A stretch of 64,000 bases of DNA from Rhizobium sp. CFBP 8762 (lineage in GTDB: Bacteria > Pseudomonadota > Alphaproteobacteria > Rhizobiales > Rhizobiaceae): assembly GCF_014841565.1 (NCBI RefSeq), contig NZ_JACYUD010000008.1, positions 212,247-276,246 of the forward strand, read 5' to 3'. Shown here in pieces: positions 35,810 to 43,815 of this stretch. Numbering within the stretch: position 1 is the first letter of the stretch; the number at the start of each line of letters is the position of its first letter. The notes under the pieces are model-generated. The model ran no database searches. It saw nothing but the letters and a program-made list of their open reading frames with translations, and had not been told where the DNA came from. The position numbers and the translations under genes are program-made.

Positions 35810-37173
35810 CAGACAATTTCCAGATACGCGCTGAATTCATAATCGGTCACCTGCTCGGCAAAGCCTGCGATTTCCTGCCGCTTGCAGGCCACCAGCATTC
35901 CCCGCAGCACGGGATCGAAGATTTCAGCCGCGATTTTTCCCGCTTCGAACGCATCTACTGCGGAGCCCCAGTCAGACGGTATCTTCTTCAAGCGGTCTGC
36001 ATAGGCCCGGCCCGATACGGGGCGCACCGGCTGCCATTTGTTGCGGATACCGACAAGGGCCGCACCCAAAATCGCAGCCATGACGAGATACGGATTGGCA
36101 TCCGCACCCGCCACGCGATGCTCGATGCGCCGCGCTGCCGGATTGCCGCCGGGAATGCGAATGGCGGCAGTGCGGTTCTCATAGCCCCACGAAATGGAGG
36201 TTGGTGCATGTGTATCGGGGCGCAAACGGCGGTAGGAGTTGAAATGCGGCGCAAACAGCAGGGTCGTTTCCGCCATGCCGCGCAGCAGGCCCGCAACGGC
36301 GTGGCGCAGCAACTGCGAGCCTTCCGCCGTGCCATCGTCAAACACGTTGTTGCCGTCCTCATCCAGCAGGCTGAAATGCATGTGCATGCCATTGCCGGAG
36401 CGAAGCCCGTAAGGCTTGGCCATGAAGGTTGCCGCCAGCCCATGCTTGCGTGCCACGCCTTTGACAATGCGCTTAAAGAACAGGGCATCATCTGCCGCTT
36501 TCAACGGATCATCGCTGTGCATAAGGTTGATTTCAAATTGCCCGATGCCGTTTTCGGCAATCGCCGCATCGGCAGGCACATTCTGGCGGGCGCATTCTTT
36601 ATACACCTCGGAGAAGAACTCGCCAAAATCATCCAGTTCATCAATCGAGAGAATAGCGTCCGAATCCAGCCGTTTTCCGGTATAGGGGGAGATTGGCGGC
36701 ATCGCGCTGTCCGGCTCGGGGTCGATCAGGTAAAACTCCATCTCGGTTGCCACAACGGGACGCAGCCCCAGCTCCGCATATTGGCGAACGATGTGGGCCA
36801 GCGCCTGACGGGGATCGGCCAGAAACGGCTTGCCGCTTTCGGTGTACAACCACAGAGGCACCATGGCACTGGGGCGGGACGTCCATTTGACCGGAAGCGC
36901 GCCGCGCCCTGTCGCGCCGCAAATGCCATCGGTATCGCCGATGGTGAACACCTGCGCGCTGCCGACAATATCCTCGCCCCACACATCCACGCCCACGATG
37001 GACAGAGGCATGCGGATACCGCCAGACAGAACCTTGCCGGCCTGTTCCACGGGCACGCGCTTGCCGCGCATAATTCCATTGAGATCACAGACAACTGCCT
37101 GAATGCTTTCTATCGGTCCATTTTCGACCAACCACGCCTCGAAATCCATCGGGTCGCTTATCTCGGCAGCCAT
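35809..37173 (-). CDS. puuA: Gamma-glutamylputrescine synthetase (GlnA-like)
   Basis: Joins glutamate to putrescine using ATP. The 454-residue glutamine-synthetase-fold protein shows AVVCDLNGIMRGKRVP, ENGIGQFEINLMHSDDPLKA, GNGMHMHFSLLDEDGN and NRTAAIRIPGG. Start 37173 has AAGGAG five bases upstream; the longer frame runs into a repeat and is rejected. Cotranscribed with puuB. An alternative is a GlnA-like enzyme for another amine, but the puuB partner favours putrescine. Confidence 0.88.
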   Translation of the reverse strand: MAAEISDPMDFEAWLVENGPIESIQAVVCDLNGIMRGKRVPVEQAGKVLSGGIRMPLSIVGVDVWGEDIVGSAQVFTIGDTDGICGATGRGALPVKWTSRPSAMVPLWLYTESGKPFLADPRQALAHIVRQYAELGLRPVVATEMEFYLIDPEPDSAMPPISPYTGKRLDSDAILSIDELDDFGEFFSEVYKECARQNVPADAAIAENGIGQFEINLMHSDDPLKAADDALFFKRIVKGVARKHGLAATFMAKPYGLRSGNGMHMHFSLLDEDGNNVFDDGTAEGSQLLRHAVAGLLRGMAETTLLFAPHFNSYRRLRPDTHAPTSISWGYENRTAAIRIPGGNPAARRIEHRVAGADANPYLVMAAILGAALVGIRNKWQPVRPVSGRAYADRLKKIPSDWGSAVDAFEAGKIAAEIFDPVLRGMLVACKRQEIAGFAEQVTDYEFSAYLEIV

Positions 37174-37269
37174 CATATCTCCTTGCGCTGTTAAAGATGG
37201 CCCAAGGGTGTCTGCTTTCACCAGCAGAGTCAATTGCGGCAAATAAGGGGGTAAAGCATGTGTTGAACG

Positions 37270-37315
37270 CAGTGTCTGACGTGAAAACGAGTCCGCTTTT
37301 GCGGGAAATGCTCTA
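37270..37315 (+). repeat. AGAGCATTTCC-type repeat, copy 5 (partial)
   Basis: Contains GTCTGACGTGAAAACGAGTC, then an imperfect partner CGCTTTTGC, and ends GGGAAATGCTCT. It lies between the divergent puuA and SIP genes, where promoters should be. Confidence 0.78.
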
Positions 37316-37385
37316 GCCAAGCGTAAAACCCGAGTATAAAGGTCAGCTATAAAAGCGCAAAACGCTAAAGCCGGGATTTGACGCC

Positions 37386-38294
37386 ATGACGATTGCCGCC
37401 AGACCATACCGTATCTTCAATGCCAGCCTTGCTCGCAAGACCATGATTTCCCCCCATCTGTGCCGCCTGACGTTCACAGATCCGAGCATCGCCACCATGC
37501 GCACACTGGCACCGGACCAGCGCATCAAGATTTTCTTCCCGTCCGATGACGGAGTTCCCTCCGCCCTTCCCGACACGGCTGACTGGTATGATGTCTATCG
37601 CTCCGTGCCGGCAAAACAGCGCCCACCCATGCGCACCTACACCATTCGTCACTTGCGCGCTAAGGCGCATGAGGTGGATGTGGATTTCGTGCTGCATGGC
37701 GAAACCGGCCCGGCCTCACGCTGGGCCATCCGCTCGCAGATTGGCGACAAGGTACAGATCACAGCGCCGAACGGACTGTATGAGGGCGAAATCGGCGGCT
37801 ATGAGTGGAAGCCACCGGCACAGGCAGATGACATTCTGGTGATTGCGGATGAAACCGCCATTCCGGCAGCTGTCGGCATTCTGGAACAACTGGCCGCGCG
37901 GGAAAACCCGCCCAAGGTACAGGCATTTCTGGAGGTTCCGTCCGTCGACGATGCCCTGCCCCTGCCTGTCTGGGATGGTTTGAAGGTCGAGTGGCTGGCG
38001 CGTGAAGATGATACCGGCTGCAAGGACAATGGCCTGCTGATGGCGGAAGCTGCGCGGCGCGCCCGTCTGCCCGCGAGCGCCAAGGCTGAGACGACCGAGC
38101 GCCTGAGCGATGTGAATGTGGACGAGGACGTGTTGTGGGATGTGGCCGATGAAAAGGCGGGTAGTTTCTACGCCTGGGTCGCGGGCGAAACCGCAGCCGT
38201 TGCCAACATCCGCAATTTTCTGATCAAGGAAAAAGGCATCGACCGCCACGCACTCAACCTGATGGGCTATTGGCGCTGCGGTAAAGTCTATTGA
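37386..38294 (+). CDS. Siderophore-interacting FAD protein (ViuB/SIP family)
   Basis: 302-residue cytoplasmic ferric-siderophore reductase. The N-terminal FAD-binding domain has the RTYTIRH motif and DFVLHGETGPASRWA; the C-terminal NAD(P)H domain ends in FYAWVAGETAAVANIRNFLI and the conserved GYWRCGK. It frees iron from imported siderophores by reduction. It is 30 bp before an exporter-fold ABC transporter gene in the same direction, probably one operon. Compared with family members it has an extra acidic segment (about 225-245). Confidence 0.9.
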   Translation: MTIAARPYRIFNASLARKTMISPHLCRLTFTDPSIATMRTLAPDQRIKIFFPSDDGVPSALPDTADWYDVYRSVPAKQRPPMRTYTIRHLRAKAHEVDVDFVLHGETGPASRWAIRSQIGDKVQITAPNGLYEGEIGGYEWKPPAQADDILVIADETAIPAAVGILEQLAARENPPKVQAFLEVPSVDDALPLPVWDGLKVEWLAREDDTGCKDNGLLMAEAARRARLPASAKAETTERLSDVNVDEDVLWDVADEKAGSFYAWVAGETAAVANIRNFLIKEKGIDRHALNLMGYWRCGKVY

Positions 38295-38324
38295 CCGCAC
38301 ACGTGATTTGCATCAGGTAGGGCT

Positions 38325-40079
38325 ATGATCCGGCGCTTCTTCTCCTATTATGCCCCTTATAAGGGCCTCTTTTTCCTTGATTTTGGCAGTGCGGTGGTGG
38401 CCGGACTGCTGGAACTGGTGTTTCCGCTTGCGGTTAAAACCTTCATCGACAAGCTGCTTCCGGGGCAGAACTGGGGTCTTATCCTCGGTGCGGCTGCACT
38501 GCTGCTCGGCATCTACATCGTCAATACCGGGCTTATCGCCATCGTCAATTACTGGGGCCATGCCCTGGGTGTGGGTATTGAGACGGATATGCGGCGTCAG
38601 GCATTCGATCACCTGCAAAAGCTGTCCTTCCGGTTTTTTGACAACAACAAGACCGGCCAATTGATCACCCACGTCACCAAGGATCTGGAAGAAGTGGGCG
38701 AGATTGCCCATCACGGGCCGGAAGACCTGTTTATCGCCATTATGACCTTTATCGGGGCGTTCCTGCTGATGTTTTCCATCAACTGGAAGCTGGCGCTGCT
38801 GACCACCGTCATCGTGCCGTTCATGACATGGCTGGTCGGCCGCTATGGCTCACGCATGACCTCCACTTGGCAATCGCTGTTCAGCAATGTGGGAAACTTC
38901 AATACCCGCATTGGCGAAAGCGTCGGCGGTATCCGCGTGGTCAAGGCGTTTGCCAACGAGGACCACGAGCGCACGCTGTTTGCCAGCGACAATGAAAACT
39001 ACCGCACCACCAAGCTGATGGCCTACCGCATTATGACGGCCAGCATCACGCTCAGCTATCTCAGCACCCGGCTGGTGCAGCTTATCGTCATGATGGCTGG
39101 TACGTGGTTTGTAATTCAGGGCGAATTGACCTATGGCGGCTTCATTGGCTTTCTGCTGCTGATCGATGTATTTTTCCGGCCGATCGACAAGATCACTTCC
39201 GTGCTGGAAAGCTATCCCAAGGGCATTGCCGGTTTCCGCCGGTTTACCGGCCTGATTGATACCGTACCGGATATTGCCGACAGGCCGAATGCAAAGGCCG
39301 TTGATCATCTGCACGGCGATATCGTCTATCAGGACGTGTCGTTTGGCTACTCCGACCATGCGGCGGTGCTGTCAGGCTTCAACCTGTCAGTCAAGGCAGG
39401 GGAAACCATCGCATTCGTCGGCCCGTCCGGTGCCGGTAAAACCACGATCTGCTCGCTGTTGCCTCGTTTTTACGAAGCCAACTCCGGTATCATTACCATT
39501 GATGGCATTGATATCCGCGATATGACGCAGGCGTCGCTGCGCAACCAGATTGGCATTGTGCAGCAGGACGTGTTCCTGTTCGGCGGCAGCATTCGCGACA
39601 ACATCGCCTATGGCCGCCTGGGCGCAACGGATGAGGATATCCTGCATGCCGCGCGGCGCGCCCAATTGGAGGATGTGATTGCTGGCCTGCCCGCAGGGCT
39701 CGATACCATCGTGGGCGAGCGTGGTGTCAAATTGTCCGGGGGCCAGAAACAACGCCTTGCGATTGCCCGCATCTTCCTCAAGAACCCGCCAATCCTGATT
39801 CTGGATGAGGCGACCTCCGCGCTCGACACGGCCACCGAACAGGCGATCCAGCGCGCATTGAACGAATTGTCCAAGGGCCGCACGACGCTGATCATCGCGC
39901 ATCGGCTGGCGACGATCCAGAATGCAGACCGCATCATCGTCGTCAACGAAACCGGAATCGTCGAACAGGGCACGCATACCAGCCTGCTGCAAACGCAAGG
40001 CGCCTATGCCACCCTGCACAATGCCCAGTTCGGGGCCCAGTTCTGGCCCCAGTTTGGTCCGCAGTTTGACCCTACCTAA
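38325..40079 (+). CDS. Exporter-fold ABC transporter (permease-ATPase fusion)
   Basis: 584 residues: six transmembrane helices (about 15-310) then an ATPase with Walker A GPSGAGKTT, Q-loop IGIVQQDVFLFGG, signature LSGGQKQRLAI and Walker B ILILDEATSALD. It would act as a homodimer. The upstream SIP gene recalls IrtAB, where an exporter-fold ABC protein imports siderophores, but lipid or drug export cannot be excluded. The C terminus has an odd tail with four QF pairs in 16 residues (QFGAQFWPQFGPQFDP). Its last 4 bases overlap the convergent epmB. Confidence 0.85.
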   Translation: MIRRFFSYYAPYKGLFFLDFGSAVVAGLLELVFPLAVKTFIDKLLPGQNWGLILGAAALLLGIYIVNTGLIAIVNYWGHALGVGIETDMRRQAFDHLQKLSFRFFDNNKTGQLITHVTKDLEEVGEIAHHGPEDLFIAIMTFIGAFLLMFSINWKLALLTTVIVPFMTWLVGRYGSRMTSTWQSLFSNVGNFNTRIGESVGGIRVVKAFANEDHERTLFASDNENYRTTKLMAYRIMTASITLSYLSTRLVQLIVMMAGTWFVIQGELTYGGFIGFLLLIDVFFRPIDKITSVLESYPKGIAGFRRFTGLIDTVPDIADRPNAKAVDHLHGDIVYQDVSFGYSDHAAVLSGFNLSVKAGETIAFVGPSGAGKTTICSLLPRFYEANSGIITIDGIDIRDMTQASLRNQIGIVQQDVFLFGGSIRDNIAYGRLGATDEDILHAARRAQLEDVIAGLPAGLDTIVGERGVKLSGGQKQRLAIARIFLKNPPILILDEATSALDTATEQAIQRALNELSKGRTTLIIAHRLATIQNADRIIVVNETGIVEQGTHTSLLQTQGAYATLHNAQFGAQFWPQFGPQFDPT

Positions 40080-41128
40080 TTGTCACTCGGTGGGTAGCGA
40101 TGCTGCCCGCCCTGATAGTCCGATACGGTGTAGCACCCGCCAGTATCAGCGCTGATTTCCGCGCGTCCAATGTCGGCTTTGCCATGCCCGCCGGGAATAT
40201 CCAGAATATAGGTGGGCTGGCACAGGCCGGAGACACGGCCACGCAGTGCCGCGACCAATGCCTGTCCTTCAGCAATCGTCAGCCGGAAATGGCTGGTTCC
40301 GGGTGCAAGGTCGGGATGGTGCAGGTAATAGGGCTTCACCCGGTTTTCCACGAAGGTGCGCATCAGCGTGGCCAGCGTGTCCACATCGTCGTTAACCCCT
40401 TTCAGCAGCACGGACTGGCTGACCAGCACGATGCCCGCCGCATTCAGCCGCGCACACGCCGCTCGTGCATCGGCTGTGAACTCACGCGGATGGTTGGCAT
40501 GGAGCGCCAGATAAATCACCTTGCCGCTGGCATTTAAAGCGCCAATCAGATCCGCATCCACCCGCCCCGGCTCCACCACCGGCACGCGTGTGTGAAACCG
40601 CACGATCTTGACATGCTCGATGGCCGACAGCGCCGCCATTAGGGCTGTCAGCCGCCGGGGTGATAGCACCAGCGGATCACCGCCGGTCAGGATCACCTCC
40701 CAGATTTCGGTGTGATCCCGGATATAGTTCAGCGCCTGCTCCAGTGCCGCACCGGACAACAGCCCATCGCCCTTTGGCCCCACCATTTCACGGCGGAAAC
40801 AGAACCGGCAGTAGACCGGGCAGATATGCACGGCCTTCAACAGCACCCGGTCCGGGTAGCGGTGGACGATGCCTTCCACAGGCGTGTGGGCAAAATCGCC
40901 AATCGGGTCTCCCCGCTCCTCCGGCGTCACCGTCAGTTCGGCCATATCCGGCACGAATTGCCGCGCCATCGGATCATTCGGGTCGGTCCTGTCGATGAGC
41001 GCCGCGATAGCGGGTGTGATCGAAATAGCATAGTGCTGCGCCAACCGGTCCAGCCCGGTTGCATCACCGTCTGCAATCAGCCCTGCATCTGCCAGATCCT
41101 GAACCGATTTGAGCGCCCGCACTGTCAT
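40076..41128 (-). CDS. epmB: EF-P lysine 2,3-aminomutase
   Basis: Radical SAM, PLP-dependent enzyme that converts (S)-alpha-lysine to (R)-beta-lysine for modification of elongation factor P. The 350 residues contain CPVYCRFCFR (the CxxxCxxC cluster motif) and the Gly-rich VILTGGDPLVLS. Length fits EpmB rather than the longer catabolic KamA. Its ATG overlaps the epmA TGA by four bases. Confidence 0.93.
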   Translation of the reverse strand: MTVRALKSVQDLADAGLIADGDATGLDRLAQHYAISITPAIAALIDRTDPNDPMARQFVPDMAELTVTPEERGDPIGDFAHTPVEGIVHRYPDRVLLKAVHICPVYCRFCFRREMVGPKGDGLLSGAALEQALNYIRDHTEIWEVILTGGDPLVLSPRRLTALMAALSAIEHVKIVRFHTRVPVVEPGRVDADLIGALNASGKVIYLALHANHPREFTADARAACARLNAAGIVLVSQSVLLKGVNDDVDTLATLMRTFVENRVKPYYLHHPDLAPGTSHFRLTIAEGQALVAALRGRVSGLCQPTYILDIPGGHGKADIGRAEISADTGGCYTVSDYQGGQHRYPPSDN

Positions 41129-42189
41129 TCCGGTATATCCGCGACCGGTGCCCAAAGCACCTGCTCAATGCGTGATGCACCGGTTGCCAGCATAACCAGC
41201 CGGTCAAAACCCAGCGCGATGCCGCTCGCATCGGGCATGATATCGAGCGCCGCAATCAAGTCCTCATCGACGGGATAGGTCTCGCCATAAACGCGCTGCT
41301 TCTCCCGCATTTCCAGTTCAAACCGGCGCTTTTGCTCCGGCCCGTCCGTCAGTTCGCCAAAGCCGTTGGCAAGTTCCACACCGCAGGCATAAAGCTCGAA
41401 CCGTTCAGCAACACGCGGATCATACGCCGTGCGCCGCGCCAGTGCAGCCTCCGCCACCGGATATTCCGTGAGAAGGGTGGGCCGCTCCATGCCAAGATGT
41501 GGCTCTACCTTGTCCACGATCACACGGCTGAACAGGTCAGCCCATGTATCATCACTGCTCACACGCATGCCGACCGCTGTCATGGCCTGGGCCAGTTCAT
41601 CACGGTCCGTTTCGCCGGATGGATCGATGGACGCCAGCAGGTCTATGCCCGCATGGCACTGAAAGGCCTCGGCAACTGTGACACGCTCCACGGAAGCAAA
41701 CGGGTCTGTCACCCGGCCTCGAAAGGTCAGGACTCGCGTTCCCGCGGTCTCCGCAGCCAGTTGCAGAAGTGCGGCACAATCCTGCATCAGCACCTCATAG
41801 CTCTCTCCCACGCGATACCATTCCAGCATGGTAAACTCCGGGTGGTGCAGAGGCCCGCGTTCGCGGTTGCGATAGGTATGGGCAAAGCAGGCAATACGCC
41901 GCTCACCGGCAGCCAGCAACTTTTTGCAGGCAAACTCCGGCGATGTGTGCAAATAGAGCGGCGCGCGTGCGCCCGCCGTCGTTATCGCCTCCGTGGCGAA
42001 GGCGTGCAAATGGGCCTCGTTGCCGGGGGATACCTGCAGGGTGGAGGTATCGACCTCTATGAAGTCCTGCTCGGCCAGAAACATGCGCAACGCTGCCTGA
42101 ATGCGGTTTCGCGCCAGCAAAAACGGGCGGCGGTCGGCATGCACATGAGGCATCCACCAGGGAGACGGTCGGGAAATTGGCGTGTTCAT
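41125..42189 (-). CDS. epmA: EF-P--(R)-beta-lysine ligase (GenX/PoxA)
   Basis: A LysRS catalytic-domain paralogue that attaches beta-lysine to EF-P. The 354 residues have no anticodon domain. Motif 2 is FAHTYRNRERGPLHHPEFTM and motif 3 is GIALGFDRLVML. The start is put at 42189 (MNTPISRPSPWW); an upstream in-frame start adds residues without homology. It is divergent from efp across 145 bp, so modifier and target share a promoter region. Confidence 0.95.
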   Translation of the reverse strand: MNTPISRPSPWWMPHVHADRRPFLLARNRIQAALRMFLAEQDFIEVDTSTLQVSPGNEAHLHAFATEAITTAGARAPLYLHTSPEFACKKLLAAGERRIACFAHTYRNRERGPLHHPEFTMLEWYRVGESYEVLMQDCAALLQLAAETAGTRVLTFRGRVTDPFASVERVTVAEAFQCHAGIDLLASIDPSGETDRDELAQAMTAVGMRVSSDDTWADLFSRVIVDKVEPHLGMERPTLLTEYPVAEAALARRTAYDPRVAERFELYACGVELANGFGELTDGPEQKRRFELEMREKQRVYGETYPVDEDLIAALDIMPDASGIALGFDRLVMLATGASRIEQVLWAPVADIPE

Positions 42190-42334
42190 TGTCTTGGTAA
42201 TTCGTCTATAACCGGGTTTCTTCACGCCGCACTGGCATTTTACACCGAGATAGGATAGCTCCAGCCCATCGTTTCATTTCGCGCCAACAGCATTGTCATG
42301 CGTCCGGCGTGTACGCTTCTTACAAGGAAACCTT

Positions 42335-42904
42335 ATGGTCAAGGTCATTGCATCTTCGCTCCGCAAAGGCAATGTCGTCGAAGCCGACGGCAAGCTCTAT
42401 GTGGTGCTCACCGCGCAAAATTTCCATCCCGGCAAGGGCACCCCGGTTACCCAGGTCGATATGCGCCGCATTGCCGATGGCGTGAAGGTATCGGAACGCT
42501 GGCGCACGACCGAGCAGGTCGAGCGCGCCTTTGTGGAAGACCGTCCGCATAGCTTCCTGTATGAAGATGGCGAAGGCTTTCACTTCATGAACCCGGAAAC
42601 CTACGATCAGGTCAGCATGACCGCCGAAGATATCGGCGACCAGAAGGCTTACCTTCAGGAAGGCATGGTCGTTCAGCTTTCGATCTACAACGGTCTGGCC
42701 ATCGCCATTGAACTGCCGCGTCTGGTGACGCTGGAAGTCATGGAGACCGAGCCGGTCGTCAAGGGGCAGACCGCGTCCTCGTCCTACAAGCCTGCCATTT
42801 TGTCCAACGGTCTGCGCGCACTGGTGCCGCCTCATATCAACGCTGGCACACGCGTCGTCATCATGACAGAAGACGGCTCCTACGTTGAGCGCGCTAAGGA
42901 CTGA
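42335..42904 (+). CDS. efp: Elongation factor P
   Basis: Relieves ribosome stalling at polyproline. The 189 residues from ATG 42335 (AAGGAAACC upstream) have the modifiable lysine in HPGKGTP at position 34 exactly, as in E. coli EF-P. With epmA and epmB next door, beta-lysylation of Lys34 is expected. An upstream in-frame ATG (42293) is rejected. A clear terminator follows. Confidence 0.97.
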   Translation: MVKVIASSLRKGNVVEADGKLYVVLTAQNFHPGKGTPVTQVDMRRIADGVKVSERWRTTEQVERAFVEDRPHSFLYEDGEGFHFMNPETYDQVSMTAEDIGDQKAYLQEGMVVQLSIYNGLAIAIELPRLVTLEVMETEPVVKGQTASSSYKPAILSNGLRALVPPHINAGTRVVIMTEDGSYVERAKD

Positions 42905-42924
42905 TCCTTGCCATTTGAAGACAG

Positions 42925-42955
42925 AAAAGCCGCCGGCACTGCCAGCGGCTTTTTT
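42925..42955 (+). terminator. Rho-independent terminator after efp
   Basis: AAAAGCCGC (42925-42933) pairs with GCGGCTTTT (42945-42953), with a run of six T. It is 20 bp after the stop and 10 bp before the end of the convergent gcrA-like gene, so may serve both strands. Confidence 0.9.
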
Positions 42956-42965
42956 ATGCATAGGT

Positions 42966-43538
42966 TTAACGCGGGACGAAGCTTGAACGACGCACGTTTG
43001 TCTTTGGCTGATAGGCCAAACAGGAATGATGGGTGCAATAGACGTTGGTCCCATCTGTCCGCGACCCGCAGAAGCGGAATTCCGATGTGGTTGGGTCCCC
43101 CAGAGGCCAACGGCAGGTGGATGAACCAAGCTCCAGCAGGGTAATGCTTGGAAAGCCTGAAGCCGGGGCCGTTTCGGCCACTGCCACATCCTCCAGCACA
43201 CGGCCTGAGAATGGCGTGGCGATGATGTCGGGCGCTGGCGTTACCGGGCGGCGCTCATTGGCAGCAGCCGCCCGCTGAACCGCTGGCTTTGCTTCCAGCA
43301 CGGGTTCGTCTTCCACCACAGCGGTTATGGGAGCTGCTGCAACTGGCAACGCGGTTCCGTTGGCTGTGCGCCGCTGTTGCAAGCCCAGACGATGCACCTT
43401 GCCGATCACCGCATTGCGTGTCAGCCCACCCCCCATTTCAGCGGCAATTTCGCTCGCGCTTCGGCCATCGGCCCAGAGCCGGCTAAGCGTTTCAATCCGG
43501 GCTTCAGTCCAGGTGGAGGGCTTTTCCATTTCATTCAT
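42966..43538 (-). CDS. gcrA: GcrA-family cell cycle regulator
   Basis: 190-residue DNA-binding sigma-70 cofactor family that reads CcrM-methylated GANTC sites in alphaproteobacteria. The N-terminal HTH-like part is STWTEARIETLSRLWADGRS, then AAEMGGGLTRNAVIGKVHRL. A Pro/Ala/Val-rich linker follows (about 70-130), then the C-terminal sigma-interacting region CRWPLGDPTTSEFRFCG...YCTHHSCLAYQP. Start 43538 or 43529 (ATGAATGAAATG); both lack an ideal ribosome site. The 277-bp gap upstream (43539-43815) shows no gene. Confidence 0.9.
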   Translation of the reverse strand: MNEMEKPSTWTEARIETLSRLWADGRSASEIAAEMGGGLTRNAVIGKVHRLGLQQRRTANGTALPVAAAPITAVVEDEPVLEAKPAVQRAAAANERRPVTPAPDIIATPFSGRVLEDVAVAETAPASGFPSITLLELGSSTCRWPLGDPTTSEFRFCGSRTDGTNVYCTHHSCLAYQPKTNVRRSSFVPR

Positions 43539-43815
43539 TCCAACGCGAGGGTACTTCATACAAGATACAGAGCAAAGTTTGCCATTGCGACGAAGCTTTA
43601 CAATGCACCGCTTGTCTTTGACTTAAATTCCGGCGCGCACATACCATTTTCCACAACTATCGTGCAATTCGACGTTTATTCATGGAAAATGTCAGCGACC
43701 ACTGACGCAACGTGCCTCAGCGGGAATGGTTCATGATGAAAACCGGCGAACGATCCGGCAGGAAAGGTCTGTCCAACCAGCGGCAAACGAAACTCGACAG
43801 GATCACGTCTGAAAA

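Noticed and set aside
35569..37194. 541-codon plus-strand frame opposite puuA and the 5' part of puuB
   Set aside because: Antisense to two well-supported genes; no ribosome site or domain.
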